From assembly GCA_033296885.1 (NCBI GenBank), contig MU864010.1, forward strand, positions 28,399 to 92,398: a stretch of DNA of 64,000 nt, written 5' to 3'. Each line of letters starts with the position of its first letter. Within the stretch, counting starts at the first letter, position 1. Made by a program: the position numbers and the translations under genes. This stretch comes from Triangularia verruculosa (taxonomy: Eukaryota > Ascomycota > Sordariomycetes > Sordariales > Podosporaceae). The notes under the pieces were generated by a model. It did not search any database. It had not been told where the DNA came from and was given only the letters and a program-made list of their open reading frames with translations. This document shows, one piece after another, positions 42,663 through 54,312 of this stretch.

Positions 42663-44617
42663 TCAAGACATCACAGTCATGCCATCATTGAAAAGCATGC
42701 CAGCAATGCTGGCCGAGGTCAAGGTGCATAACACACCGCAGAGGAAAGCCGAGACGGACACCTTGACGACATCACCGGAACGCCTGGGCGAGATGGTCGA
42801 CAGAACGCCAATCTGAATACCGAGGGAGCCAATGTTTCCGAAACCCTGTTCAGAGTGTCAGTGTCAAGTTCAGCACGTTTCCGAAAGGGTCCGGGGTAAC
42901 TTACGCAGCAGGCGTAGGTGGCAATGAGCTTGGAACGGGGCAGCATCTTGACGAACTCCAGTTTGGGGTCCACGAGATCGGCGAAAGCCTTGAACTCATT
43001 GATGACCACCTTGGTGCCGATGAGCTCAGCCACCCGCAGACAATCCTGCTTGGGAACTCCCAACAGCCACGCGACGGGGTAAAGGAGGCGAGAGAGAATA
43101 AGCTGGATGGACAGACGCATATTGGGATCATTGAGGCCCCAGTAACCGCCCCACCATCCGAGAAGACCGTTGACAAGGGCGACGAAGGCAATCGTGGTCA
43201 AGAGGCAGGCCACAATGGTGGCGCCAATCTTGAGACCGAGCCACGAGCCGTTGGTGAAGGCGTGAAGAGCGTTCACCGTCTGCTCATCCTCCTCATTCTT
43301 GGGAACTTCGACCTTGCCCATGGTGATGGGCTCCTCCGTCTCGGGCCAGCGCATCTTGGAAATGGCGAGGGTGGCGGGGATGGACATGATGCAAGAAGAT
43401 ACCAGAGCCTGGGGGTTGAGACCCATGCCGATGTAGGCCACCAAGACGGAACCGGCAATGGTGGCGAAACCGCAGGTCATGATCTGGTGGATCTCGGCCT
43501 TGGTGAGATGGTCCATGAAGGGACGAATCAAGACGGCCGATTCGCCCTGCCCGATGAAGGGGGTAGCAGAGGCGACAATGGCTTCGGCGCCAGACACCCT
43601 CAAGCTCCAGAAGAAGAAAACGGCAAACTTTTGAATGAACCAAGCGAGGAATCCGACGTGGTACAACATCTGGACGAGAGCAATGAAGAAGATGATGGCG
43701 GGAATGACGCCGGTCAAGAACCAGGGGCTGTTGGCAAGATCCTCATCCGTCAGGAAGATCAAGCCATCCTTTGCGAAGCCGAGCAGAGCACGCGCCATAT
43801 CCGAGATGAACTTGAAGATGTCATAGCCGGCCTTGGTGCGGAGCACGAAAATGGCGATGATGTATTGGGACAGCATGCCGCCAATGACGGTACGCCAGGG
43901 AATGATCTTCCAGTTTTGCGAGGTTACTGTCATGACCGCAAGCATAACGATGAGGCCAAAGATGGAGACGGCGCGGTTGGCACGGGTGTTGTCACCCGTC
44001 TCCTCGGGCACGAAGGTGCCAATCAGGAAGACAGCGATGGCAACCAGGGCAGCAAGGGGATGGTGAAGGTGGTTGGGTATCCGGTCATACACCTGGACAG
44101 CCGTGTGCTTCCAGACGGTGCGCACAGGGCGCATCACGAGAGACGACGGGACAAAGTTGAAGAAGACGCGGAGACAGAGGGCGATGTAAACCAGGGTGGG
44201 AATCAACCATCCCTTGCCTTCGGTATGGCGGTACTCGATGAGACCATAAATCCACCACCTGCGGACATTACACATCAGCTTTTGGGTGTCCCCGATTCAT
44301 GAAGAAGGCTCTGCTCTGGTTACTAACGCGGTGAAGACAAGAAAGCCAGCTGCCCCGAGAAGCGTCTTCCAATGCCTCAGCAAGAATGCCGCAAGGAAGG
44401 GCATGGGTTTCCGGCCCGTCCTGTCGGAGTCGGCGCGTAGAGAGCCCACGTGGGTGCTCTGCTTCTCGGGGTCGACAGCATACTGATCAACGGGAGCCGA
44501 GGCGTTCTTTTCGTCTGGGTAGCCGGTGTCGGTGCTGGTGCTGGGCTGCTGCTGGAGGCCAGCAGGATGGGCCGTGTAGGCAGGAGCACTGGGCTCGATG
44601 CCGTCGTTGGTGGCCAT
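42663..44617 (-). CDS. Concentrative nucleoside transporter (CNT family)
   Basis: Three exons read from 44617 down: 44328..44617, 42905..44258 and 42663..42845 (donors GTTAGT and GTAAGT). They encode 608 residues. CNTs import nucleosides with H+ or Na+. A polar N-terminus of about 75 residues precedes the first membrane helix. CNT signatures are visible: FIGQGESAVLIRPF, MTCGFATIAGSVLVAYIG, GTKVVINEFKAFADL and, across the last splice, GFGNIGSLGIQIGVLS. The usual terminal VLCTLTSASIAGML segment is encoded in the last exon. Joining the third exon is required: reading through the second intron yields non-family sequence. Substrate range (purine, pyrimidine) is not predictable. It is expected at the plasma membrane. 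Confidence 0.93.
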
Positions 44618-47221
44618 GGCAGCAAGACAGGAAGACAACAAGCTCGAGCTCTGTTTCGACGTCCGGTACCAGCGATGCGGTTCGTGGAGCGGCGAGCACT
44701 GGAAGCGAGGAACCAAACCTGGAGTTCAGACACTGGCCTGGTCAACCAAGTCCAGAGGGGCAGGCGCCGAGGGGCGACGGTAGAACTTTAAATGGCCGGC
44801 CGGCTTGTGAGCCTGCAAAAAAAGCGTAACCCTAGATAAGCCGATAAGGCGGGGGGTGCATGCCCGGTGACCCCGTCTCTCCATGGAAACCAGGTTCAGG
44901 ATCGAGAGCTGCCAGGAACCAGGAAGAAGCCGAAGCGAAAGAGGCGACGCTGGGAACCGGGAACCGACGAACCACAAGCAGACACAGGCGAGCGGTGGCA
45001 TGTGTTAAGGGAAGGAACAAGTTAGAGTTTTGGTGTTACTCCCGGCGGGTTCGCCCAGACACCAAGACGCTGTGGGACTGGAACCGCAGCGATGGAACAT
45101 GGAAGGCCGTGGCGGATCTCGACGTTGGCCAGACAAGTGTCGGTCGAGTTTTCCATACAAGGGAGGTAGGCACGTGTGGAGATGTGCTTGTTGGGGAATC
45201 CTATGAGAGAGAAGGGAATTGGCCAATGGCCGGCAGCCGTTGAGATGCTGCAGGCTTACAGGGCCAGTGAGGGCTTGGATCGGTCAACGAAAACCGAAGC
45301 CAAGAAACACGCGCAGCGGCCCTGCTGCAACCTGACGTCGCTGCCACCTTCTCAATCGGGCGCTTCGTCGGTCCATCTCTCTTGTCGAGAACTCAGCGCA
45401 AAAAGTGGCCACCCGCGGGCGACACCACCGAGCCTGTCACCCGTCACGGTTCCATTAAATCCCTCGTAATATCTATTGGGGACAAATTGCTGGGAAGAGC
45501 CCGAGGAACATGAAAAATTCAGGTTGTCAGTTGGTCGGCGACGGCAAATTCCACCTTCCGTTTCTAGAAGCCTTCAAGGGACCAATACCCCGCAACTGCC
45601 GAGCCACCAGGGGTCGAGCCACTTCCCGCATTGGGGCTCGTGCGATGGAGCCTTCCGACCTCTCCTGCCTCTCCCACATGCACGAGATCATGACGGATTC
45701 CCTTTGAGAGGGATCCCAGCTCATTTCCCCAGTTCATCGTGTTCGAGATCTGGGGAAGACGGAAAATCAGAGAGCATCACATGGCCCATGGGCCCAACAA
45801 CCTACAAGCCAAGCTGGCACGCCCGGCCGACGATCCCGAATCCGGAGCACATGTCCGGGGTCCTGCTTGAACTTTATCTGCGGTGCCTGTGAGATTCTGC
45901 GAGATAAATGAGGTGTGGGAGCCTGTGGGAAGCTGCAATGCCACACCAGAGATATCCAACAAAGCAAGACAAACCGCATGTCCACGTCACAGCTCTCGCT
46001 TATCGAAGTCTGGGGTGTGTGCCATTGGAAATCCCGCCGTGCTGGGACTGGGATCCAGAAAGAGGGTGATAACGGCTGCATCTTGCGAGCCATATCGAGA
46101 TGACATTGCAGATGACCATCAACACGGCACACCGCAAGGCGGCGACGTCCGGTGTCTATCGTCTCCAAGCACATGATTACCTGACCTTCCATGGCTGTGA
46201 TGGTGATACAATGGGCGAGATGTGTGATCGATTCCCTCAGCAATCCCCTCCATGTCCACTCGTATCTGTCATGAATAGGTAGTTCAACTGCACTCGCCTA
46301 GGCCGGCCGGCCCGAGACATTGTTTGTCGATGTGCACCGGGAACTAGGGAGTCGACCTCAATATAACCTATTGAAGGTTTCCGACCATTGTCCGGCCCCG
46401 GGGCGGATATCACACACACAACCGACTTTGATAGACGCCCCGCCCGGCTCCAGTCTCCGATCACCGTCCATCCGAACTCTGGTACCATGCTCCCGGCCCG
46501 AGCTCAGCTCCCGATCCCGTTCGGCACCTGATCAGACCTTTCGTTCAGGTCGGGTTCATGCTTTTTCGGGAGTGCAATGTGCTCGCCCGCCATGACAAGT
46601 CAGCTGTACAACGTCCCATCTTCAAGGCCACCGGGCGGCACGTGCTTGACAATCCGGGTCCCGACATGGACTGAAACCACGCTCACTCCACTTACGTGAA
46701 GAAGGGGAAGACCCCATTCGCCTCCAAGTCAAACTTTTTGAAGGCTCATGCTGCTTGGTAGGAAAGGAGCCACCATCGTCCTTGCCGTCATGGAGGCCTT
46801 GACCATCCAAAAGCTCCCCCATTCTCAGGCCACCTGCCTACCTCCAACAATACCTTACCGGCTGCCTAGAGCTGACGCCAACCAAACAATACCGACTACA
46901 GCATGTACTCACCACCAATAATGGCGTATTGTGAGGCTTCATTGCCGTACCAGTGAGTCCAGAAAAGAGCTGGTCACCTATATGGCTGACAAGTAAGCCA
47001 ACAGCAAAGGTACGCGAACAAGTCGTTCTTTTCCATCCAACCGTATCGCTGATGAGGTCGTCCAGAAAACAGCCCCCCCACTTCAACTTGGTCTGTGAAT
47101 TGAGGCTTCCCATTCACTGGACAAAGCCAAGTCTGCTCCTGTGTCGATAAAAACCTGTCTTGGCAGGTCTGAACAGCCTGGCCAGTCCATATCCCCTCAA
47201 CAGCGCACCTGCCCAAAGAGA
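44618..47221. other. Gene-poor intergenic region (about 2.6 kb)
   Basis: No open frame has support from start context, codon pattern or family motif. Frames on both strands are similar in length and overlap each other. It presumably includes the CNT promoter. Confidence 0.5.
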
Positions 47222-48019
47222 ATGCCGATCCAGGACCACTTCCGCCACGAAGCGCGACACGAAGCGCGCTTCACCGGTCCAAACCAACCAAACATCAGAC
47301 AGTCCCAGCGAGCCACTCAGGTCTTTCAGCAAGTACTACAGAGCGACCAACGATCTGCGGCGTTATGTTTTCCCTGGCAATGCCCACCCCCGAAACCGAG
47401 CATGAAATCGATGAGTGCGAAAGCCGTAGCGGCTCTCGAGAGGTTTAATCAGAGACACACCGTTTACGTAGAGCCCCTTTCGCGCCCTTCATGGCAGGAC
47501 CAATCCCAGTTGCAGCCAATTCCCATGCCAGCAGTCTCTCATCGCATAAAGCAACCCGTCCAGGACCGCTTTCACACAAGACCATCGCCGGTATTGTCGA
47601 CAACATCACATGCTGGGTACAGACCAGCGACGGCAGCCCGCCCCGCCGCGCAAGTCTCTACCGCCCCGGCCCATGGTAGATCAGCTCGATTTACCAGCAC
47701 ACACCAGCCGCAATATCCGGCTACGAATAGCCAGATGTTCCCGGTCCTTCCCGGCCCACCGACAGAGAGATTGGCAGCGTCTGCAGCAAAAACCAGAATC
47801 CATCAAATCCTCCATCGTGATGGGGCTAAGAGAGCCTCGAATGGGACAGGAACAGGCAAGTTGCCGAGACCCAAGGGCTCGAGCCTCAAGAGACAGCTCT
47901 CTGTTAACAACGGAGATGTGCGCGAGGAACTGGTTCGGCTGGCAGGAAGTCGGACTGGTGGTACCAACAGTGCCGTTAGCAGGCCTTCCAAGAGGGCTAG
48001 GAAAAGAGCAGGGAAATGA
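47222..48019 (+). CDS. Hypothetical basic, disordered protein (low confidence)
   Basis: A continuous frame with an ATG start gives 265 residues. It is rich in Gln, Pro, Arg, Ser and Ala and has no recognisable domain. A direct HEAR repeat near the N-terminus and a strongly basic end (SKRARKRAGK) suggest a nuclear or nucleic-acid-binding protein if real. A helical-looking segment KSMSAKAVAALERFNQR is the most ordered part. Competing frames of 150-plus codons overlap it, so the call rests on ATG placement and composition only. It converges with the PNKP gene, about 270 bp apart. Confidence 0.4.
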   Translation: MPIQDHFRHEARHEARFTGPNQPNIRQSQRATQVFQQVLQSDQRSAALCFPWQCPPPKPSMKSMSAKAVAALERFNQRHTVYVEPLSRPSWQDQSQLQPIPMPAVSHRIKQPVQDRFHTRPSPVLSTTSHAGYRPATAARPAAQVSTAPAHGRSARFTSTHQPQYPATNSQMFPVLPGPPTERLAASAAKTRIHQILHRDGAKRASNGTGTGKLPRPKGSSLKRQLSVNNGDVREELVRLAGSRTGGTNSAVSRPSKRARKRAGK

Positions 48020-48286
48020 GTTGGCACGCGGTTTTCCTTTTTTTCTGGCTGAGATTCGCTTGGTCTTTTGATATACGGGTTATGCATAGCATTGGGTTTA
48101 GGGCTGGACTGCATCAAAATGGGCGCTTGGGTGGGAAATTTCGATGGATATGCTCAAGGTCTCTGGGACTATTGCGCGCCAAGAGGGATAATAATAAACC
48201 TCGGCCCATGCTTCAGAGGGCGGGATAGTAGAGGCGAATGTCATATCCAAACAACATCTTGGGAATCGTGCGCGCACTCGCTCCGA

Positions 48287-49779
48287 TTATACCCAGTATT
48301 TCCCCCAAATGGCGTATTCTTCCTTGGAACCTTTGAACTTGAACTCCACATCGATGATCTCGTCGAATCCTTCCTTGTCTTTTGGCTCTTTGAATCGCGA
48401 CTTGAACCCATTGAACGCCAGCTGAGGGAGTAGCTGTCTGTCTTCGGGGTTCAGGCTTTTGTTGAGTGCCCGGACGGCGCTGTTGTGCTCGCATAGATGG
48501 AGGGGCGTTTTGAACCACACGCATCGAATCGGTGCCTTGTGCTTCTTGGCCAGGTCAACCCACTGGGCGCGTGTGTCGGGGTCCGCATTTGTATTGTCTA
48601 TCTTCATGTTAGAATGATGTGCCCAAAATAGTGCGGAGAAACATACCGACAGCAACAGACTCCCCATCCTTCAACCACTCAGCGGCAGCCTTGAAACACT
48701 TGTCCTTGCTCTTCAGCAAGTCCTGGTTGACCCTTTCATAACCCAGCGGCTTGAGTTCCTGCCAGAAAAACGTACTCTTGCCTGCGCCGGGAGGGCCAAC
48801 AAACAGTACCACCTCTTTTTCGTGCTTTTTCTCAAATGTTGGCACAGATTCCTGCTCTTCAGGTAATGGAAAATGCCCCAAGTCAAACTCCCTTTTGAAT
48901 CCCCTCGGTTGCTCACCCAAAAAGTACTCTTCTGGCGTAAGATACTTGATACCGATGTTGCTCGCCAGATTCCGGTCAGAGCAGCTGAAATCCTTGGCCT
49001 GCCCTTTCAACTCGGCCGTTCTACCACCCGCGTCACCCACAAAGATGCTGTTCTCCCGATCCACGTCCTCCTCCAGGAGGCTGTAGTCTTTTTTGAGCTC
49101 CTCCCACATCCCTGGCCGAGGCTTTCGGAATATATCCTTGCCAGTAGCAGCATAGAGGGTGATGGGTATCCCCAGCTGCCCCAGTACAGCATTGCATTTC
49201 GTCTTGAAGTTTGCGACCCGGTTCTTTATTGATTTGGTCGGGGCTTTTGCCTTGGGGTCAGGATGGAGGGTCAGGCCGCCCTGGTTGGTGAAGATGACGA
49301 CCTGGTAGCCTTCTTCACCGTACAGCTTTCGGAGGCGGGCGGGGACGGAACTGTGCCACCATTTCCAGTCGGCAGGATCGTCGGCGTGCTTTTTGCCCGA
49401 TGCTGTCGCGATCAGGGTTGAGTCAAGGTCAAAGGCGGCGATCTTTCTCCTCTTGACAGTTGGCGCGTCAGGCGCGGCCTCCTCGTACTTGGCAACAAGC
49501 AAGGTCGCGGGGGATTTGTCGTCGGGACTTCGTTCGGACCAGACGGTGGGCTCTTTGGGTTTTTGAGAGGCGGGCGTGAAGAAATTGGCTACGGCGCTCT
49601 CTGACGAAGTGAATCGTTAGCACTGGGCATATGGGATTGGACCTCGGAGCGGGGTCAAGGAGCAAGGTCTAAAGACAGGGCATACTCGAGATGGCAGTTT
49701 GGGCTTTGCGCTTCAGGGGAGGTGGAGATATGGATCGATTGTCGGCTGGCCGCTTGGAGGATGATTTTGAGGAAGACAT
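48287..49779 (-). CDS. Bifunctional polynucleotide kinase / 3'-phosphatase (PNKP)
   Basis: Three exons read from 49779 down: 49686..49779, 48647..49600 and 48287..48597 (donors GTATGC and GTATGT). They encode 452 residues. PNKP restores 3'-OH and 5'-phosphate ends during DNA strand-break repair. The phosphatase (HAD) domain has the nucleophile motif AAFDLDSTLI (Asp89, Asp91), VVIFTNQGG, FRKPRPGMW and IFVGDAGG. The kinase domain has the P-loop GPPGAGKST at about 301-309 and DNTNAD just after the last splice; the acceptor ATAG|AC was chosen because it restores VDNTN. There is no FHA domain, as in fungal enzymes. The N-terminus is basic and includes SAVANFFTP, a degenerate PIP-like motif. Confidence 0.92.
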
Positions 49780-50028
49780 CTTGGTGAGAGTGGTGTTTGT
49801 GGAATAGTATTCAACTCGATATATTCGCGGTAACCAAAACAACGATGCGCGCGCAAAGACAGCTCTGCCAGAAAAGGGGGGCATTCCAGGTGCGTGTTGG
49901 GAGCCTGGCGCCAAGCTCTGACCAAACGCGTTGTGAATTGCGAAAGCAGGTGACTTTCGTTCACGCGGCCAGCAGGGTTCTTACAACTGCTTGGCACTTG
50001 GTTGCTCCTGGCAGCGTCACTTCAAGAA

Positions 50029-50039
50029 GGGTTAGGGTT
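50029..50039. promoter_or_regulatory. Telomere-repeat-like box GGGTTAGGGTT upstream of PNKP
   Basis: Nearly two TTAGGG units, flanked by AAGAA and TTCTT so that the whole site is partly palindromic. It lies 250 bp upstream of the PNKP ATG on the opposite strand. Confidence 0.4.
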
Positions 50040-51624
50040 CTTGGAAGCTGCCCCTTGAACCCCTGAATGGGCATGCATAATTGCATGTCTTTCTTGAGAG
50101 CTGCGGTTTACACCCTCATCATCTCCAATACGAAACATCTGTGCAATGTGACAGTGGCTACTCTCTGCCTCTCCAACTCCGGATGGAGTGGAACAAGGTG
50201 ATAACAAAGCCTTATCTGTATCACGTTTTGAACAAAGCTTCTTTAGATGACGGACAATCCGCGGACCATGTGGCTCTACCACTTATCGCTCAATTCTGAG
50301 ACTTGGATTGGTGACACAGGCCTCTATCATTATTCGTGATTTGCTTGGCCAACAGTCGAGAAGAAAGATGGATTGCTCTCATAGCATCAGATGACATCGG
50401 ACGCAAAAGAATCACCGACTTGACTGGAAAGGCCCTCCTGACAAGAGAGGACGGCTTTCTTCGGCTCTGCATCATGGGGGTGATTGCTGAGGGCCCGTCG
50501 GTGATCTCGAACCTCCAGACCCTTATCCGAGCAGTACCATAAAAAAGAGACATTTGGCGCCATAGTAAATCCACCTGGGCTGGTAGCCAGTGCGAAAAAG
50601 CAAACCTTAAGCAAAGCTCCGGGCCGTCCCTCCCTGTCAACAATCCCGCCGTTTGCTCTGTGATGTCATAGCTCAAGCTTGGTTTTGGGGGAAGCTGTCA
50701 AACATGCATGCATGTGTTTTGTAGTTTGCCGCATCCGGGAACAATATCTCTGCTCCCTATACTGACGATGCCTTACTTTGCAGCCATAGACATCAAAGAA
50801 TACAGAAGGGTCTAATAATGGACGCCCGGAACCCTGTTCATGTTGAGGCACGCTGGTATCACCCTCTTGTGCACCGCGAGCATGGCTGATGCTTACACCG
50901 ACATTGAGGCGTCCAAGTCATGAGCAGCTTCCAGTCTGGACCCTGGATCTCGATCCTGCTTCTCTTGACGCTACGGACATTGTAAATTCTGCGGGGAAGA
51001 CGTGGGGGAGCATCTCTTTATTTCCAGCCCGTCGGATAGAGTTTAAAGAAGAGCCGCCGCGGTATTCGGCCGAGTGAGACATCAGTGGTGATTCAGAACC
51101 AACCATTGGCATATACCACACAGCAGGAGACTGAGTGACCTGGACAAAGATGCCGGCCTTGCGGTGCAAGCCAATCAAATTACACGCAATTCACTCACTG
51201 TTTCCTGCCGGAATGGGGCATCTCACTTACACGGCATGGACCTCAGAGCACTGAGCCTCGTTCTCCGTCTTCACCGCCTGACTTTGCCATAGAGTGGGCT
51301 CGCACTCTCGGGGAAATGAACTCAAGAGACCGGCCGAAAGAAAAGCTGGCCCCGAATACGTGAAGTGACGTCTTCATAAACTGCCCCATGACCATCTCTT
51401 CTTTTCGGCCTGCTAGCTCCCCGGATCATGGTGTTTATTAGCGGCCAGCCACTGTCTGAGCTTCATCCTGACCAAGTGACCACCGGCCTGGAGCACTTCA
51501 AAACATCATCACTCCCCGTCACGAGCTCCTCCGGCTTTGCTTGCTCTCAATAAGTGGGCACTTTGTCAGTCACGAGAAGGAAGGAGCACTTTCTCTTCAC
51601 TACCTACCAGTCCCCCCCACACCT

Positions 51625-51637
51625 ACGCGTCACGCGT
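51625..51637. promoter_or_regulatory. Tandem ACGCGT (MCB-like) boxes
   Basis: Two ACGCGT hexamers start 7 bp apart, 245-257 bp upstream of the sugar transporter ATG. ACGCGT is the core of MluI cell-cycle boxes bound by MBF/APSES proteins. Function here is inference. Confidence 0.35.
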
Positions 51638-51881
51638 CAAATGGCCCCCAGTTGTTTCCCATCCCAGTTTGCTCCAGCACCCATACCCCGCCATTTCTCC
51701 TCTCCCTCTCTATACCTAGCCCTTGGTCTCTGACCTCAGGAAATCTCCATCACCTACACCACCTACACGACTTTACTTCTTCCCTAAAGTGCTTAACAAC
51801 CCTAGAAGCCGTACCTTACTACGTCCCGGACCTAACAACTACTCTTCTCACTCTCTTCATCCTTCTGCATCTGAAGACAAG

Positions 51882-53748
51882 ATGTGGAAGGTCGGCAATA
51901 TATACTTCATCGCCGCCGTGGCGGTGATTGGTACGTCTTGACCGAAATTACTCCTTGGTATATGGTGGGCTAACCATGGAAACACATAGGCGGCGCCTTG
52001 TTCGGCTTTGACATTTCCTCCATGTCTGCTATCATCTCGACACAGCCCTACCTCTGCCAGTTCAACCAAAGGGGCTTTGATGCTAAGGGTCTCTGTCTTG
52101 GCCCTACAGACGATGTTCAGGGCGGCATCACAGCTGCCATGCCTGGTGGCTCATGGCTCGGTGCTCTTATCTCTGGCATTGTGTCAGATCATTTCGGTCG
52201 CAAGACTTCGATTCAGCTTGGCGCTATTATCTGGTAGGTCGCAAACCATCTCGGTCCATGCCGTCGTTGAGTTTCTGGCTAATACGCATCGGTCAGGATT
52301 GTTGGCTCCGTGGTTGTCTGTGCTTCTGTCAACATCCCAATGCTGGCCATTGGTCGCATCATCAACGGGTTCTCGGTCGGAATATGCTCTGCCCAGGTCC
52401 CCGTCTACATTTCCGAAATCTCTCCTCCTTCCAAGCGCGGCCGTCTCATTGGTTTCCAGCAGTGGGCTATCACCTGGGGAATCCTCATCATGTTCTTCAT
52501 CTGCTACGGCAGCTCCTTCATCCCCGGCACCGCAGCCTTCCGCCTGCCTTGGGGTCTTCAAGCCATCCCTGCCGTTCTCTTGTTCCTGGGCTTGGTTATC
52601 CTTCCAGAGTCCCCTCGTTGGCTCGCCAAGAAGGATCGCTGGGACGAGGCCGTGGAAGTCTTGACATTGATCCACGGAAAGGGAGACCCCAACTCTCCTT
52701 GGGTGATACGGGAGCTTTCGGAGATTCGCGAGGTGGTGGAATTTGAGCGCGCCAATGCTGATGTCAGCTACTTTGAGCTGTTCACTCCCAAAATGCTCAA
52801 CCGGACCACTGTCGGCATCTTCACCCAGATCTGGTCACAGCTGACGGGAATGAATGTCATGGTAAGTCTTGGACAGAAGATGAGGCAAGAAGAAGTGTGT
52901 GGAACTGGTTGACTGACTGTTGTTCCTCTTCGCCGCAGATGTACTATATTACGTACGTGTTCACCATGGCAGGCCTGGCTGAGCCCGGTACCAATGCCGT
53001 TCTCCTTCCAAGTGGCATCCAGTTTGTCATCAATGTCGTGATGACAGTTCCCGCCCTCCTCTGGATGGACCGCTGGGGCCGTCGTCCAACACTCCTTGTC
53101 GGCGCGTTCCTGATGTGTCTCTGGCTGTGCGTCAACGCGGGCCTTTTTGCCGTGTACGGCCGGGCACCCTACCCCGGAGAGTTCACTTCGACGGCTGAGT
53201 CTATGGCTGTGGAGGGACCCCCTGCCAAAGCCATCATCGCTGCGACTTACCTGTTTGTCGCTTCGTTTGCACCCACCTGGGGTCCCGTCTCATGGACCTA
53301 CCCTCCCGAGCTGTTTCCTCTTCGTCTCCGTGGCAAGGCGGTCGCCTTGTGCACATCATCCAACTGGGCCTTCAACTTTGCCCTCGCCTACTTTGTTCCC
53401 CCCGCTTTTGCCAACATCACCTGGAGGGTCTACGTTCTCTTTGCGACCTTTTGCGCGGCCATGTTCCTGCATGTGTTTTTCATGTTTCCTGAAACGGCCA
53501 ACAAGCCCTTGGAGGAGATTGAGGAGATGTTTGATGATTCCAAGCCTGGTGGTAAGTGATCAGTCTTGTTCGTTTTTGCAGCCCCTGCTAACCGTCATGC
53601 GCGTTCAACAGCCATCAAGTACGTCGGTACTCCTGCCTGGAAGACCAAGAACACTCGCAACCTTGTTCTCAGGCAGGAGCGCAACGAGATGCTGTCGTCG
53701 GAAGAGAAGATGGGCGCCACTGGAGAGCACAAGGAGTCTGCTGCTTGA
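51882..53748 (+). CDS. MFS sugar transporter (hexose-type, sugar porter family)
   Basis: Five exons (51882..51930, 51990..52233, 52297..52861, 52939..53551, 53612..53748) encode 535 residues. Sugar porters move monosaccharides across the plasma membrane with H+ or by facilitated diffusion. Twelve helices are visible. Family motifs are GGALFGFDISSMS in TM1, DHFGRKTSIQLGA between TM2 and 3, PVYISEISPPSKRGRLIGFQQ, PESPRWLAKKDR, MDRWGRRPTLL, a PPELFPLRLRGKA PELFP-type loop and PETANKPLEEIEEMF after TM12. The pattern resembles fungal high-affinity glucose transporters, but substrate is not certain. The first exon is only 49 nt and ends inside the TM1 Gly-rich motif; the last splice adds a 46-residue cytoplasmic tail. 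Confidence 0.92.
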
Positions 53749-54312
53749 GCAAGCTTGTAGTCCACTGCTTTCTACTGCTCCTGTCTCGTTGGGACCGCCC
53801 CTCTGTGCATTTGTAGCTTGAACTGGACAAGGGTTCCTGGAGTCTTCTTTGTCGTTTGAACGGTTCTCTGGCCACATACCTATGGTGTTTGTTTCCTGGC
53901 GGTTCATGATTAGCAGCAGACCTATTGGGTTATTTTACTCGAGATTCTTAGGCGATACAGGTCATAGATTCTGTTTGTGGCATATAAATCAATTTGTTGA
54001 TCAACTTGGGCCACGGTGAAACTGACAAACCAAGACCGCTGGACCTTTGTGGCAGTGTTCCCCATTCCAAGGAGTTGTCAGATAGCACGGACATGTGGGT
54101 TCTGCAATACTGGCGTCATCAGCCAATTCGCATTCTACATGCCCCAACCACAGAAAGGCCCAGACCACACCGATTACATCAGAAACTGGTGATCCTTTGG
54201 GTCTGTTAAGAGCAACTCTCATGGACTCGTGTGTTATTATATGGCTGTTCAGACCACGTAGCAACCGGCACCTGGCGTTTCGCCAATACCACCATCACCA
54301 GAACCAATTTCA
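53749..54312. other. Intergenic
   Basis: No gene seen. It contains the transporter 3' flank and the promoter of the next plus-strand gene. Confidence 0.5.

Larger units (their letters stand above)
49780..51881. other. Intergenic between divergent PNKP and sugar transporter genes (about 2.1 kb)
   Basis: No gene seen. It contains a telomere-like box (50029-50039) about 250 bp upstream of PNKP and a tandem ACGCGT pair (51625-51637) about 250 bp upstream of the transporter. The final 300 bases are C/T-rich and leader-like. Confidence 0.5.

Noticed and set aside
43262..44302. Plus-strand open frame of 346 codons
   Set aside because: It is antisense to the CNT transporter exons, whose motifs and splice sites are clear. 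The acidic, repetitive product is a codon-bias shadow.
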